Positions 27,301-37,060 of a stretch of DNA of 64,000 nt are shown here, in pieces; position 1 is the first letter of the stretch, and every line of letters starts with the position of its first letter. Source of the DNA: Antedon mediterranea (taxonomy: Eukaryota > Echinodermata > Crinoidea > Comatulida > Antedonidae); NCBI RefSeq assembly GCF_964355755.1, contig NC_092677.1, forward strand, positions 12,980,601 to 13,044,600, read 5' to 3'. Under the pieces are notes generated by a model. It worked only from the letters and a program-made list of their open reading frames with translations. It did not search any database and was not told the origin of the DNA. Position numbers and translations under genes: made by a program.

Positions 27301-28462
27301 TGTCAAGCAAGAGTGAAGAGATGGGTACAGCATATACTTTAGTTTTGGTACGTACATTATTTTCAAACCATATAATTCCTTATAAACCATTCTGACATCA
27401 GTCGGTTATCTTTCTTTTGTATCATCATCATTGTTTTGTATATTTGCAGACCCGGTTTGGAGAGCCCTTAAGTACAGACTCTGAGGAACTCTTCTCTGGT
27501 GTCAATTCATTTATAAAAGATTTCCAAAAGGAAGTTGATCTGCTTGTGGCAGCTGATGCAGCAGCTCTTCACAGGTTTGTCTCTTAGAAACAACATGAAT
27601 ATTTTGACAAAACAAATGTGATGTGCCCAAATATGGTAGCCACCTACAACCACCTTTTTTTTGTTTTTTCAGTGCTACAAAATTCCAGTTGTCACAATCT
27701 ACAAAAACGGAGGCATTAGTATCTGAATCAGAGTGTAGTACCCTGGAGAGGTCAAGCTCCATCAGTAGTGCAGAGAGTCAAACAATATTCCGTTCACCTT
27801 CTGGTACGCCAACGCATGTCCAAGAATTACGAAAAGCATTCGGCGAGAAAGCCAGAAAAGAGGCGGGCATGTCCACATTTGAAAAAGAACTTAGGAGAGT
27901 AAATAAAAAGGAGAAATCAGCAAAAGGCAAAGGTGATCCATCATCAACCAAGAATGGAAAGGTACGAACTCTTGGAATTTGCATTTCATTTTTCTTCCTG
28001 CAGATCTTCAAACTTGGCATATGCAAAAAATTCAGGGGATTTTGTCAGGACATTTTTTTTACAAAAGTAGATAAATAAAATGACACAATATTACTTTTAA
28101 AATTAAAAAAATATTTTGTTTTTGTTTTCAAACTTCATTTATATTATTACATTTTTCAGAAATCAAACAAAAAACCGACCAAAGAAGGATATATGGAGAA
28201 GTTAAGCTCTGGCCGCAACCAAACATGGAACAAACGATTCTTTGAGTTGGCTCAGACTGGGCATTTACACTATTCCAAGAAAAAGAACGATCGTAGCGTA
28301 GAGTCTATATACCTACGTGATTGCCCATGCTCAGTGGATGGTGAAGATGAACGCATCATCGTTCTAGAAACCGAAGAACGTGTGTACAAGTTTCGTGCAA
28401 CGACAAAAACAGATGCTGCCAATTGGTTGAATGGAATTTTAGCATACACTGGCAGGAAATAA
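1..28462 (+). CDS. PH-domain-containing formin (PHCF-like), 5' partial
   Basis: Actin-nucleating formin. Exons: 1-198, 3629-3811, 5871-5963, 9565-9645, 10281-10444, 12805-12963, 13889-13958, 14295-14444, 15135-15268, 15584-16083, 16603-17352, 17814-17938, 19842-19944, 20234-20411, 20900-21077, 25392-25544, 26408-26537, 26889-27022, 27264-27347, 27450-27574, 27673-27961, 28160-28462. All junctions are GT-AG and phases match, giving 1427 codons plus TAA. Domain order: helical N-terminus, PH-like (about 105-195), PH (222-320), helical linker (320-420), Ser/Pro-rich FH1 (420-840), FH2 (850-1260), basic linker, PH (1330-1420). The frame is open from base 1 with no ATG, so the true start and any upstream exons lie outside the window. 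Known from the family: FH2 dimers nucleate and elongate actin filaments, FH1 binds profilin-actin, and PH domains often bind membrane phosphoinositides. Assignment to the PHCF class of invertebrate formins rests on the PH-FH1-FH2-PH order and is less certain than formin itself. Confidence 0.9.
285..720 (+). repeat. Polypyrimidine (C/T-rich) tract in formin intron 1
   Basis: The + strand is almost purely C and T, built on imperfect words such as CCCTTTCCCCGATCCCCTTC. The small open frames here on both strands reflect composition only. Long homopyrimidine tracts can form triplex (H-DNA) structures. Confidence 0.7.
2646..2744 (+). repeat. 37-38 bp tandem repeat, 2.6 copies
   Basis: In formin intron 1, three successive copies of a unit starting TATTT(T/C)ACTGATGGATT and ending TTTGCA, the third truncated. 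The rest of intron 1 (199-3628) is AT-rich with nothing gene-like. Confidence 0.7.
3629..10444 (+). other. Formin first PH-like domain (exons 2-5)
   Basis: Coding segments 3629-3811 (end), 5871-5963, 9565-9645 and the start of 10281-10444 encode a run beginning VYNFGIYKYYRHRPCQRRIL, followed by short beta-strand-like segments (IDFQACFICNI, GLRFFINFTD) and a closing helix (KEKICRLLQMIVEQN). This is the pattern of a divergent PH/PTB fold. The fold call comes from pattern reading only and would need a profile search. Confidence 0.5.
10585..11062 (+). repeat. ~121 bp tandem repeat, four copies, formin intron 5
   Basis: GGTATAGAA(A/G)CTTTATT recurs at 10591, 10712, 10833 and 10942, followed by shared text through TGTTTCTTGTTGTTCCGATA. 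The third copy has an internal deletion, hence the shorter last interval. Confidence 0.85.
12275..12312 (+). repeat. (AT)n microsatellite
   Basis: An uninterrupted run of alternating A and T of nearly 40 bases in formin intron 5. Confidence 0.9.
13006..13147. mobile_element. MITE copy 1 (TCTGTCTACACTATCAAAC family)
   Basis: Terminal inverted repeats AAGCTCTGTCTACACTATCA and its reverse complement bound about 140 bases. The interior is itself nearly palindromic: TGTGATG plus CATATATGG on one arm, with CCATATTTTGG and GCACA on the other. No coding capacity. Flanks show TTA on the left and TTA on the right. Confidence 0.85.
14005..14146. mobile_element. MITE copy 2, same family, diverged ends
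   Basis: Starts CTCTGTTTACACTATCAAAC and ends AGTTTGATAGAAAGGTGTAG, with an internal TGATATGACGTCATCATG core and TATGGGCACATCG. The right terminal repeat carries a short disruption. Located in formin intron 7. Confidence 0.8.
14295..15268 (+). other. Formin helical linker (exons 8-9)
   Basis: Exons 14295-14444 and 15135-15268 encode about 95 residues after the second PH domain with few prolines or glycines and regularly spaced hydrophobics (TTVKDFQKELETLNSVLAMM, MDKLQSMAMSIETMIKAKEN). A helical bundle or coiled coil is likely. Confidence 0.6.
14709..15047 (+). repeat. 33 bp minisatellite, about 10 copies, formin intron 8
   Basis: Unit of 33 bases containing GGGTACAGGCCCCTGGATGT followed by GCTCAAGTGAAAT, repeated with point changes. 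Because the period is a multiple of three, it creates antisense open frames (14762-14986 and 14784-15056) that are not genes. It sits inside the intron 14445-15134. Confidence 0.88.
15584..17938 (+). other. Formin FH1 proline-rich region (exons 10-12)
   Basis: Exons 15584-16083, 16603-17352 and 17814-17938. Low-complexity Ser/Glu/Asn-rich sequence carries several polyproline tracts: PLPPPLPPPD at the end of exon 10, APPPLPPR and TPPPPLPS in exon 11, and AVPPPPPPPPAVA in exon 12 just before FH2. Such tracts recruit profilin-actin and SH3/WW partners. Exon 11 can also be read from an internal ATG at 16596, but the acceptor at 16601-16602 restores frame from exon 10, so the ATG is not needed. 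Confidence 0.8.
18435..18690 (+). repeat. Irregular tandem repeat in formin intron 12
   Basis: GGTGACAGCATTCTGTGAAA recurs at 18435 and 18555, with a diverged copy at 18640. AACCTCCATTAAGATGAAAG recurs nearby. Spacing is irregular (120 and 85 bases). Confidence 0.65.
19264..19386. mobile_element. MITE copy 3, same family, internally shortened
   Basis: Left end AACTGTCTACACTATCTAGT, right end TTTGATAGTGTAGACAGAGC. The left arm has lost the GACAAAAAATGTG segment. Confidence 0.75.
21507..23092 (+). mobile_element. Helentron/HINE-like non-autonomous element
   Basis: An island of about 1.6 kb in formin intron 15, richer in CpG (GACGTCATC, CGCGCG, TACGCGCG) than the surrounding AT-rich DNA. The left end has GGTTATCCGC (21509-21518), which itself opens a hairpin closing with GGATAACC at 21531-21538. 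A (CAT)n microsatellite follows at 21557-21583. The right end has the inverted partner GCGGATAACC (23051-23060), then a hairpin with stem AACTCGTC/GACGAGTT (23062-23082), and CTAG at 23089-23092. Subterminal inverted repeats, a 5' microsatellite, a 3' hairpin and a CTRR-like end match non-autonomous Helitron2/Helentron elements. Two ~355 bp internal segments resemble each other (GTGACGTCATCGTATGG near 22281, GTGACGTCATCATATGG near 22637). No Rep/helicase frame. Exact ends are unproven. Confidence 0.6.
24066..24362 (+). repeat. GTGTCCCTTTAATAG minisatellite, formin intron 15
   Basis: About 16 imperfect units of 17-19 bases of the form GGTGTCC(C/T)(T/C)TTAATAGA. The same words occur as dispersed single copies near 24660, 33400, 37850, 41470, 41770 and 59650, so this array looks like a local expansion of a dispersed repeat. 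Confidence 0.8.
25573..25861. mobile_element. MITE copy 4, interrupted by a second insertion
   Basis: Left half 25573-25638 (CTCTGTCTACACTATCAAAC to CAAATATGATAGTAAT) and right half 25801-25861 (AGTAATATGACATTATCACA to GTGTAGACAGAGCTT). The intervening 162 bases are foreign to the family and flanked by the direct repeat AGTAAT. Confidence 0.8.
25639..25800 (-). mobile_element. SINE-like insertion inside MITE copy 4
   Basis: 162 bases flanked by AGTAAT at 25633-25638 and 25801-25806, the expected target-site duplication. It opens with TCATTCATTCATTTTTTTAA and reads on to ACATAATATATCCATAGT, similar in style to DNA near 13350-13410 (TTCAATTCAATCTTTTATTC then CCATAGAAAATAACATAATT). Orientation is guessed from the T-rich left end. 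The family is unknown to me. Confidence 0.5.
25876..26192 (+). repeat. GCAGGTGCCATATACCACA minisatellite, formin intron 16
   Basis: A 19-base unit with insertions of 2-10 bases, about 15 copies. It produces overlapping open frames on both strands (25816-26293) with the same peptide words repeated; these are not coding. The array lies 15 bases after a MITE copy ending at 25861. Confidence 0.85.
27602..27641. mobile_element. MITE fragment, same family
   Basis: Only the inner left arm survives: GACAAAACAAATGTGATGTG then CCCAAATATGGTAG. It lies in the short formin intron 20. Confidence 0.6.
28160..28462 (+). other. Formin C-terminal PH domain (last exon)
   Basis: The last coding exon reads KEGYMEKLSSGRNQTWNKRF, then LAQTGHLHYSKKK, VYKFRATTKTDAANWLNGI and stops at TAA 28460-28462. 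It carries the PH signature, including the closing-helix tryptophan. PH domains on both sides of FH1-FH2 suggest the protein can be tethered to membranes at both ends. The basic linker before it (exon 27673-27961) is rich in Lys, Ser and Glu. Confidence 0.88.
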
Positions 28463-28882
28463 AAAATTCTGTATAAATATTTGAGTTTATAAACAAATGA
28501 TTTTAATTAAATCCTGGAATTCTTTTTATTAATTGATCTAAAACTTAAATTTATACAATTGACATGTTGTTTAGAATACAGAAACCCAGGATGAGTTTTG
28601 AGTGTGCTTCTGAAGTCGGAAACTTTTGTTATGTCATGAAAGACTGTCTTGAAAATCAGATACTGTACTTATGCATATGGTTGTCCAGTTCATCTACACT
28701 ATATGCCGAGTGTACTGCATTTATTATTGAGTTGTGCTATCTTTACAAGCTTCAAGAGTTAAATTAGTAGTTTAGTTGCTATTTTAGAATTGACATGCAT
28801 TTGTACATTTGTATGATATTTGAAAATTTAGGTACAACATATTTATTATATTATTTTCAAATGGCAAGTAAAAATTATAACA

Positions 28883-28888
28883 AATAAA
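28883..28888 (+). terminator. Likely poly(A) signal of the formin gene
   Basis: AATAAA about 420 bases after the formin stop codon. The 3' UTR between is AT-rich. The choice of signal is inferred. Confidence 0.4.
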
Positions 28889-29365
28889 GGAGAATCAATT
28901 ACCAACTACTTTATATAGAAAGGATGATTTGGGATTTGAATATTTAAAAAAAAATTATTTTTTAATTTGTTTTTAAAATAGATTATATAAGCATCAGATT
29001 ATCCATTAGGTTTGTAGAATAATGTTATTAGAGTCTACAATATTTTAAAGCAAAAGTATGTTTTTTTTTCAATTTTAAATTATCAACACATTTTTCAAAG
29101 CAATATTATTTCTAAGCTTATTTTTATACGTAATATACTTGATATTATATTTTATTGATAAAAAAATAGAGTTAGAGCAACGGTATTTATGTTAACTGTA
29201 TATATAAACAAAACAGCATTTGTTATTATTTGTATTGAGCATAAGGGAAATAGAAACTATTCAATATTGTTAAAGGAAATCCTCATCTGACCAATGTAAC
29301 ATAAGCTATTGCATGTTTTTCTGCAATATAAAGCAGGTGGGAGTTTAATAGCTTCCTCCTTTGTT

Positions 29366-30060
29366 AAAGATATCGTCCAGTTTCTGCAATGTAAAATTTA
29401 ATGCGAGAAATATCATGTGTATGGGAATGTATTCTGAAAGTTATCTAGTTGATAGTAACATCCAGTTACTGCAAAGTGAAGTTTGGTTTTGAGATATCGT
29501 CCAGTTTCTGCAATGCGAAATATACTGTAAGCATAGCTTTCTCCTAGAAGAGAATATATCATCAGTTTATGTGTATTCTGAAAGTTACCTTGTTGATGGT
29601 AACATCCAGTTACTGCAAAGTGAAGTTTGGTATCGAGATATTGTCCAGTTTCTGCAATGTGAAATACACTGTAAGCTTTCTCCTAGAAGAGAAGATATCA
29701 TCAGTTTATGTGTATTCAGAAAGTTACCTTGTTGATGGTAACACCCAGTTACTGCAAAGTAAAGGTTGGTTTTGAGATATCGTCCAGTTTCTGCAATGTG
29801 AAATACAAGCATAGGTTTCTCCTAGAAGAGAATATATCATCAGTTTATGTGTATTCTGAAAGTTACCTTGTTGATGGTAACATCCAGTTACTGCAAGGTA
29901 AAGGTTGGTTTTGAGATATCGTCCAGTTTCTGCAATGTGAAATATACTGTAAGCATAGCTTTCTCCTAGAAGAGAATATATCATCAGTTTATGTGTATTC
30001 TGAAAGTTACCTTGTTTCCTTGTTGATGGTAACGTCCGGTTACTGCAAAGTGAAGTGTAG
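29366..30060 (+). repeat. ~140 bp tandem repeat downstream of the formin
   Basis: GATATCGTCCAGTTTCTGCA and partners recur at about 29369, 29493, 29637, 29776 and 29915 (periods 124, 144, 139, 139). Each unit also contains CTCCTAGAAGAGAATATATC and TTATGTGTATTCTGAAAGTT. Small open frames on both strands follow the repeat and are not genes. Confidence 0.88.
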
Positions 30061-33060
30061 AGTTATCATTATACAATGGAAATACTGGATCACCTTGTTT
30101 CAGCATGCAACACTCCCATGGGAGGCTGCCGAATTGCTTGCACTGAAGATAGTATACCAGGAGGATAAATATTGGACAACAAACAATGGAAGACAATGGC
30201 ATTCTTTTGTCCATTTATAGGCCGACAACCGCTCGTGAAGATGTTTTAAGTAGTAAAAACAATAACAGTAAATAAATAAACTATCATGTTTTAAAAGAGA
30301 TATTAAAATGAATTTATAAAATGATGATAATAATAATGTATTCAGTCAATGAGAATGTAATCAAGTTTAAAATGCTGAATATTCAGATGAATTTGTACAG
30401 TGTTATTTCTACTGGTTAGTAGTACAAATAGTTTTACTTGTAAAAAGTTTAATCTTTGTTATATAATATACAAGTATGGAATTGAAAATAAACTATTTTT
30501 ACAGAGAATGTTATTGTTGTCTTTTTGATAGGTATGGTGGCATCTTTAAAACAGTAGAAGATATTAAGAACCTGGGTTGAAGAATAGTAGGCTAGGTGAC
30601 TCCAACCAGTAGGAATAGATGAGCATGTGTGGGTTAAGGCTTATCTCTCAGATTCAGATAAAGCAGACAAGACCAGTGTCTGTTATGATATAAAGTAAAG
30701 GAGAGTGCAAAAAGATTAGCCATGGATTCAAACCATACACCATGAGGACCTGTGACCTGTGACTTGAAACATTTAACAGGAATGTAGGTAGAAAAGTCTA
30801 GGAGTGGGTGATTTAAAACCTAAAGTGTTATGGGGGGAAAAACAGTACTTTCAGGTACCCATAGGTTTCATGGGTGGGGTTGAAATTAGGCCTTAAAATA
30901 AGGTTTAGGCTGGGCGGAAGTCTACAATGGTTCCTGCCTAGCATCCATGTTTGAATTATTAGGGAAGAGTGAAATTACTCTTCCCTGGAATTATTAACAA
31001 ATTATCAGTCAGACAGTGTTTGGTTAAAGCAGTGTGCCAGTTTAATATACAGAATCGGAAAAATTAAAGAATATTTTTCTACTAATAATGAAGTTGTTTA
31101 AACATACATACACAAATCTAGATAGTGAAAATTGCTCTACTGCAGTTTTTATAATCACTAATGCATTGCAGTAGCTCACCATATTCTATGTACCGTACTG
31201 TATCTCCACATATGGCATTATATTTTACAGTATTGTAGGCAATTTCTGTAACACAGTGTCACATATGTATCATATGTGATACCTGTATTCTTTTAAAGAT
31301 AACTACAGTAGAATAATTTGAACCAGTATTCTAAGAAAAAAACAAGACAACAACAACAAAAAATGTACATTTAGGAGTTTTATAAAAAATGTTTATGTCA
31401 TGACGGCAGAATTTATAAAGCTGTGCATGCTCTCAGGTCAATCTGAATCGACAGAAGATGACTGGTGTAGTCACAAAAGCTATCACAACTATCAATGGTT
31501 TGGAAGCATGTTCTATTGCTTCGTAATACCACTCTGCCAACCCGACGTCAACATCTAATAATTTCTATTATAATACAAGTCTTGCTTTACGAATATTTAG
31601 CTGAATTGCTGACTGAACCACATTGATAGTAACATCAATTTTCTGAATGCATTAAATCTAATATAAAATTAATTTAAATAGTGCATGCTATGACTTTTAG
31701 AAATGTATAAACAAAAATTGTATACTGTATATATTCCTATTAAAAGATATAATTTTCCCCCTTACAAAAACTGTTTTTTTGTTTGATAACATTTTAATAT
31801 AGTTATTCACTTTGTCTAAAAACTGGATCGGTAAACTAATTTAAAGCAAAAAATTGGTTTTTGGTTAAAATTAACCGTTTCTTTTGTCTTTTTATAAGTG
31901 AAATAACTATTTTTGTTGATTTTTTTTCTACAGTAGGTAAACAACTTTATTAAACTGCAAAATGGCCTGTTCAAAGTCTGATTTTAATAATCTTTATTTT
32001 TCAGGTTTTTGGGGGACAATACATCTTTAAATTTGTGTTTGTGTTTTTCTTTATAAATTAAATTTAGTTAGCAATTCATTATATTAGACATTTTAAACCT
32101 GGTGTTATCAACAGAGAACGATTTAAACTTGACAATATCTAATAATATATTAAAGCTATAAATTCACTTTTTCTATCAAAATCAAACAAAAACTTAAATT
32201 TTGTACCAAATAAATAATTGGTTAATTAATATTTGGTATGTACCACAATAATTTTCTATGTTGATAAATTTGTTTCAAAGAACAACAAAGCCAATTTTAA
32301 AAGTGATTTTTAAAGTTTTATTTACTTATCTCTGACAAACACGGTTAACAATTTGATATAATAGCATGTTATTTTTTATACAAGTGTCTTTCTTATCATC
32401 ATCTTCAAAATGGAATAACTTTGTTTTGTACAGTACATTTCAGTATACAGCGTATATTGCTTCCTGACTATTTGGAATTAGTTTTTTTGGGAAAAAAAAT
32501 GTTAATAATAATGCATTCCTATCGAATATTATTGCGAGTAATGCAAAACAATGTTATTTAGTAAAATGTATTGGTTTAATTTAATGAATATTCATATGTT
32601 GAAGATTGTCTTAATATCCTTAGTCATACTCAGAAAATGGATATTTTAAATATTAATGATCATGTCACAAAATTCTAAACATTATTTAACACCATATTTA
32701 TCAATACTTTTGAATATTCATGAGGAAATCTAAAACTGTTGAATATTCATTGAATAATAATGACAGGTGAATTGTCCTGTAAAAACTACTGTCATTTTAT
32801 GACTATGGAATCATTATGAATTGTTTCTTATTACTGGACAAACGTTTTCTACTAGTTTACACAACATTGTTATAAACCCACCTCAACTCCGTTTTCATAA
32901 ACAGGTCAAGTCATGACCTGACTTTTTCACATAATAGAATAAGCATAAGTATCAAAACAAGACCTATATTCAATCACACATTTCAATGCAAATTTGTTTT
33001 TTTAAACAGGTCTTTGCTTATATTTTTGATAGGATAATTAAGCAGGTACTAACAAACTAA
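30061..33060. other. Intergenic DNA between formin and UBE2V
   Basis: AT-rich with no supported gene. It includes a small palindrome CACATATG-TAT-CATATGTG near 31260 in a stretch (TCTGTAACACAGTGTCAC) that recurs at 63570, and several TGAATATTCAT words at 32580-32770. A TTTATT at 32317-32322 could be the minus-strand poly(A) signal of UBE2V, though that would imply a 3' UTR of about 740 bases. Confidence 0.5.
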
Positions 33061-35271
33061 TCAGTAAGTTGAGCCTTCTGGTGGTTGAGCTAGTTTCACA
33101 TTCTCTTTCAATAACATTGATCTCCTTAATTCACTTAAAACCGTCTTTAGTGTGTAATTACGTTGCCATTTTTCAAGTACACTGAATTTCTTGGTTTCGA
33201 CCTGTAACAATATATTATATAATAATTAAATCCAAAGGCAAAATACTGAAAAAATGACAATGCTGTGTGTATCAGTGGCTGGATCTCAATGGAGATACAA
33301 ACAAATAAAGCGAAAAGCTAAATCAAAACGATAAAGTAAAACAGCCAGGAAAGTTAGTATTATATATATATAATATTGAATATTACAGTACTACTATTAA
33401 AGGGACACATTTGAGAACAAAAGAGTGCTCTTAAAATGGGTGGGTCTCCTAAATAGTGGATGTAGTGTTAAAACATAAATATCACACCTTATTCATTTCG
33501 TCCCCTGAATAGGAGGGTAATAATGTATATATAAATGTGGTATTTATTTATTATGATTTTTAATCCATGGTTAAGATTGGCATGTAGAAAGTATTTACAA
33601 TAACTGGTCTTATAGCATTTTATGTAATATAGAAAAACCCTTTCTTTGAGAAACCCCTGTTTAGTTGATAACATATGTATTAAGTATACAGCTAACCCCT
33701 ATTTCAGTGGACACCTTGTTTGGTCTACTGTATTGTGTCACATGCAGCGAAGGATGTATTTTCATCTACTTACTAATCCAGTGCTATTTACACAGTTAAG
33801 ATTTATCCTGGTCAAAAATCGTACAATTGGAGGTTTATCTGGGTATTCCATGCCACAGTCCATACTCAAGCTGTAGATTCTTCCATCAAACACTGACTGG
33901 AAATATATAAAGCAGGAAAAAGTAAGATTAGTACATTCCAGTATATTAAAATAGTTGTTCATGAAGAATAGTATTTTTATCATACTCCATTTCGGTCTAA
34001 TTTTCTTCTATACAATTTTCCCATCAGCACTTTAAACGAAACCTTGACAGCTGTTTCCAAAGCCCTGTCTACACTAACAAACTTCATGTGAAAAATAGTG
34101 TGATGTGCCCATATATGGACATGTCACATCACTACAGTGCCATATTTGGGCATATCACTATCATATTTGGGCACATCACACTTTTTTTGTCAAACTAAAG
34201 TTTAAAGTGCTATGCTATTGATACTTGGGCTAGTAGCGTATAATATCAAATCACTAGATATTTGATCACAATCATAATAAAATAAGTGATGACACTTTAT
34301 TTCTGCCTGCCTTGAGGTAAACAAACTCACTCTTGGTGGGCCAATAATCATGCCATTCCATCCGTGTAGGTGCAAGTCATCGTCGGATTGCAACCCCCAA
34401 CTTATAGTGCCATCTCCTCCGCCTTTTTGACCTTCTTCTAATTCTTCCAAAAGTCTAAAATTACGAGGAACAACTAAAAAAAAAACCATAAAAAAAATTG
34501 TAATAAAAAAATTATGACTTTCTCAGAGTTGTATGTACTGTTATGCAAACTGTCATCGTGTCTGCCACCAACATAATTTTAAAATTTCTAATAATTTATG
34601 AGTACTGAGGCAGAATAGGCTAGATTAATTCGAACAGAGAGGTCTCTAGTCTAGATTAGCCTACTACTACTCTATCGTCATTTATATGTGTTGTATATGA
34701 TGAATGTCAGTACAGTGTCACTCAGTCATGCTCATTAGCCTAGTAGAGAGGCTAATCAAGAAGTGATTGTTTTTTTGTCATACCTATTGAATTTTATTTA
34801 ATATAGCTAGCCTACGCCTAACCTACTACTATACTATAGAAAAAAGAAGGGCTTATGTCAATAATGGTCATGTGCATAATATAACAATCGGCGTTTATCA
34901 TGTAGATTATATGAAATATAGAACATTCTATTCTAGCCCAGCCAGATGATCGTAGGTAGGTCGTGAAAAACGTCGTGAATACTGAATAGACACCGCCCGT
35001 GCCGTGTGAATATTAAAACACGGAACACTCTACAGTACAACACAGTACAACACAGTACCACACCACTCTCTCTGAACTGCCGCGCCGGTAAATTTGTGGT
35101 TAAACAAACGTTTAATTATCATAAAAACAAGAACTTTTTCAAAATTACACAGAACTGTGATTGTAGGAAAATATCTGATAAAGGGCATAACATCACGAAA
35201 TGTGTTTTCATTTTGAAGTTTATAGATAAAATATAGATATTTAACAAACCTGTGGTCGCGGATCCCGCCAT
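33061..35271 (-). CDS. UBE2V2: Ubiquitin-conjugating enzyme E2 variant (UBE2V/Mms2-type)
   Basis: Exons on the minus strand: 35271-35250, 34473-34331, 33896-33774, 33201-33061, in phase; 142 residues plus TGA, close to the family's ~145. The product starts [20 protein letters not shown], then [42 protein letters not shown] and ends [11 protein letters not shown]. These blocks are diagnostic of UEV proteins. Known from the family: UEVs lack the catalytic cysteine and pair with UBC13 (UBE2N) to build K63-linked ubiquitin chains in DNA-damage tolerance and NF-kB-type signalling. No cysteine lies at the E2 active-site position; cysteines in DCGMEY and NCVN are elsewhere. V1 and V2 cannot be separated here; the symbol is the closer guess. 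It is transcribed divergently from the armadillo-like gene. Confidence 0.95.
33246..33350. repeat. Dispersed repeat shared with 9006-9110
   Basis: GAAAAAATGACAATGCTGTG, CAATGGAGATACAAACAAAT and ACGATAAAGTAAAACAGCCA match in order with ACAATGATGTGGGTC, TGGAGATACAAATAAA and ACAGTAAAACCACTAG near 9020-9110. A fragment is also at 8475-8505. Unknown element. Confidence 0.45.
34059..34212. mobile_element. MITE copy 5, diverged, in UBE2V intron 2
   Basis: Left end AGCCCTGTCTACACTAACAA, middle with repeated CATATTTGGGCA(C/T)ATCAC words, right end degenerate (TCAAACTAAAGTTTAAAGTG). Confidence 0.65.
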
Positions 35272-37052
35272 GATGATGGATTATGTCGTTTCTCCGTATA
35301 AACTTTGACCTTTCAAAATAATAATTTCAAATAAATAATATTAATAGTATTTTAACACATTTTTCAATAATTAAGTCATACAAATAACAACATTACCGAA
35401 AAGGTCTATATTTCTATAGATTACAATATTGTATACTATTTTAGTTATATTCCTTCGAGAAATAATATTTAAAATTAAGTTCGGGAACTCTTTATACTAC
35501 GCCCTCTATTGTGTTAGTAATATTTCTTGTACCAAAGATTGCTTAAAAGTGTACTATCTTTGCTTATACCAGATACTTTATTCAGCCAAAGCTGATCATT
35601 AGAGATCCTCACAATTTGACGATAACATACAACAATTAAAATTAAAATTAAAATAAAAAATTCATAAAAGAAAAATGGAATCAATTAAAATAATTAGGGC
35701 CTTCATATTAATTGTTTGTGGAAATTTATATAGTATCAATTAGGGTACCGAAATCTTGTAACAAAAACAAAAAATTGTTTTTGGGTTACTATTAGAGTAG
35801 TGGGTTACTATTCCTAATCTTAAATTAGGCACCTGATAATAGTAACCCACCCCACCTTTTCCGGTCAACACCAACGCATAGCAAAATAATACAACAGTAT
35901 AATAGGCCTACTGTACGAATAAACAAATTTGTTTGAACTCTAAGCCTAACTTTATTTTATAAAAAATCCCCCTCCCCCCTGAACTTCTAAGATCAATTAC
36001 CATACTATTAGAAGTATTTTGTATATGGTTAAATAGGCCTTTATTGAATCATTTAGAAAGGATATTGAATTGAAAAAAAGAAGAATTTTAAGTGAATTTT
36101 ACGATCGGAAATTTTAAAGGAATATATTGTTTTTATTTGTTACATAGTATACTTTGGTATATCATCCATTGTCTTTATTTTTTTTTTCTCGAATTTTAAT
36201 GTTTTAAAATTGGAATATCTTTTTTTTTCAATTTTCTTTAGTCGCCAGAGTGAAACAAAGGAGACTGGAGGAAGAGGAGATATTTAATATGTCACCAGCC
36301 TTGTGTGAAAAATGCTTATAACTGAACACCTATTCTGAAACAGATAACGGCAAATGTTTATTTACCTAGGTATTCGACAAAAAGAAAAACAGAGATTGAA
36401 AGCGTAATAAATTTGTGCTAAGTTGTAATACTAGACTGCGATATAATGCCTTTCGGGCACAAATTTTTATAAAACCGTCAAAGATCTAGGCCTACTTCAT
36501 AAGATCTTTGAAAACCGTGCATAATAATAAAAGAGGGCGCTGTTTGAATCTAAGGAAGAAAACTAAGGACGCTTTTGATCATGATGTTTTTTAAACTGTC
36601 AAACTGGTGTTAGAAAAGTGTCCTAGTATCGAATCAAATCTGAAAAGATAAACACATTGTTGTTGTTTATTATTTTAAAATCTAAATTTTTGGTAGATTA
36701 AGGTAGACTATATTCCATTAGTGACGGTTGAAAGGTAGTTAAAGGTTAGGATACCTAGGCTAGGCCTACTAGGCCTAGCCTAGTAGGCCTCTACTCTAGC
36801 TAGGCTATAAACGGTGGAGAGAAGGTTTAAAGTCGTATTCCCCCACCTGCGATGTGTATATCAACCTTGCTTATTATTATTAGACTAGGCCTAGCATGTA
36901 TTTATTAATATAGGTCATCTGTTCGTTACTTATTTTCCTGTCTTTGCTTATGTTTACTTCATCACCCTTTTTGTCTCTTTCATGTCCCTTAACCAGACAA
37001 AAAAATAATATTTTATGCTTTTCTTTTATTTGTGCATGCTCATATAATACAG
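35272..37052. promoter_or_regulatory. Divergent intergenic/promoter region
   Basis: Lies between the UBE2V start codon (minus) and the first coding exon of the armadillo-like gene (plus). It must contain the UBE2V promoter and probably the 5' non-coding exon of its neighbour. I see no clear TATA box. It holds CGCCCTCTA at about 35499 and GAGGGCGCTG at about 36533, a palindrome at 36762-36790 and several AGGCCTA words. Beyond this it is AT-rich with no supported gene. Confidence 0.5.
36762..36790. repeat. 12 bp-arm palindrome AGGCCTACTAGG
   Basis: AGGCCTACTAGG at 36762-36773 and its exact reverse complement CCTAGTAGGCCT at 36779-36790, with a 5-base spacer. It lies about 270 bases upstream of the first coding exon of the armadillo-like gene. 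Confidence 0.8.
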
Positions 37053-37060
37053 GAACAGAA

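Larger units (their letters stand above)
17884..27574 (+). other. Formin FH2 domain (exons 12-20)
   Basis: The FH2 domain begins in exon 12 (KMRPFHWNKTPVP) and runs to exon 20. Recognisable family blocks are LVKLEAIFG, LDPKLAQNLGIFLSGF, EYILATGNFVN followed by KGQALGFRLSALTKL, then RSKDKNYTLLKFIVEQ, and the C-terminal helical part ending FQKEVDLLVAADAAALH. The segment GNFVN..GKGQALGF..L.KL..CRSKD...LLKF is the most conserved part of animal FH2 domains and contains the lysine region that contacts actin. All helices appear present with no frame break, so an active domain is expected. Confidence 0.93.
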
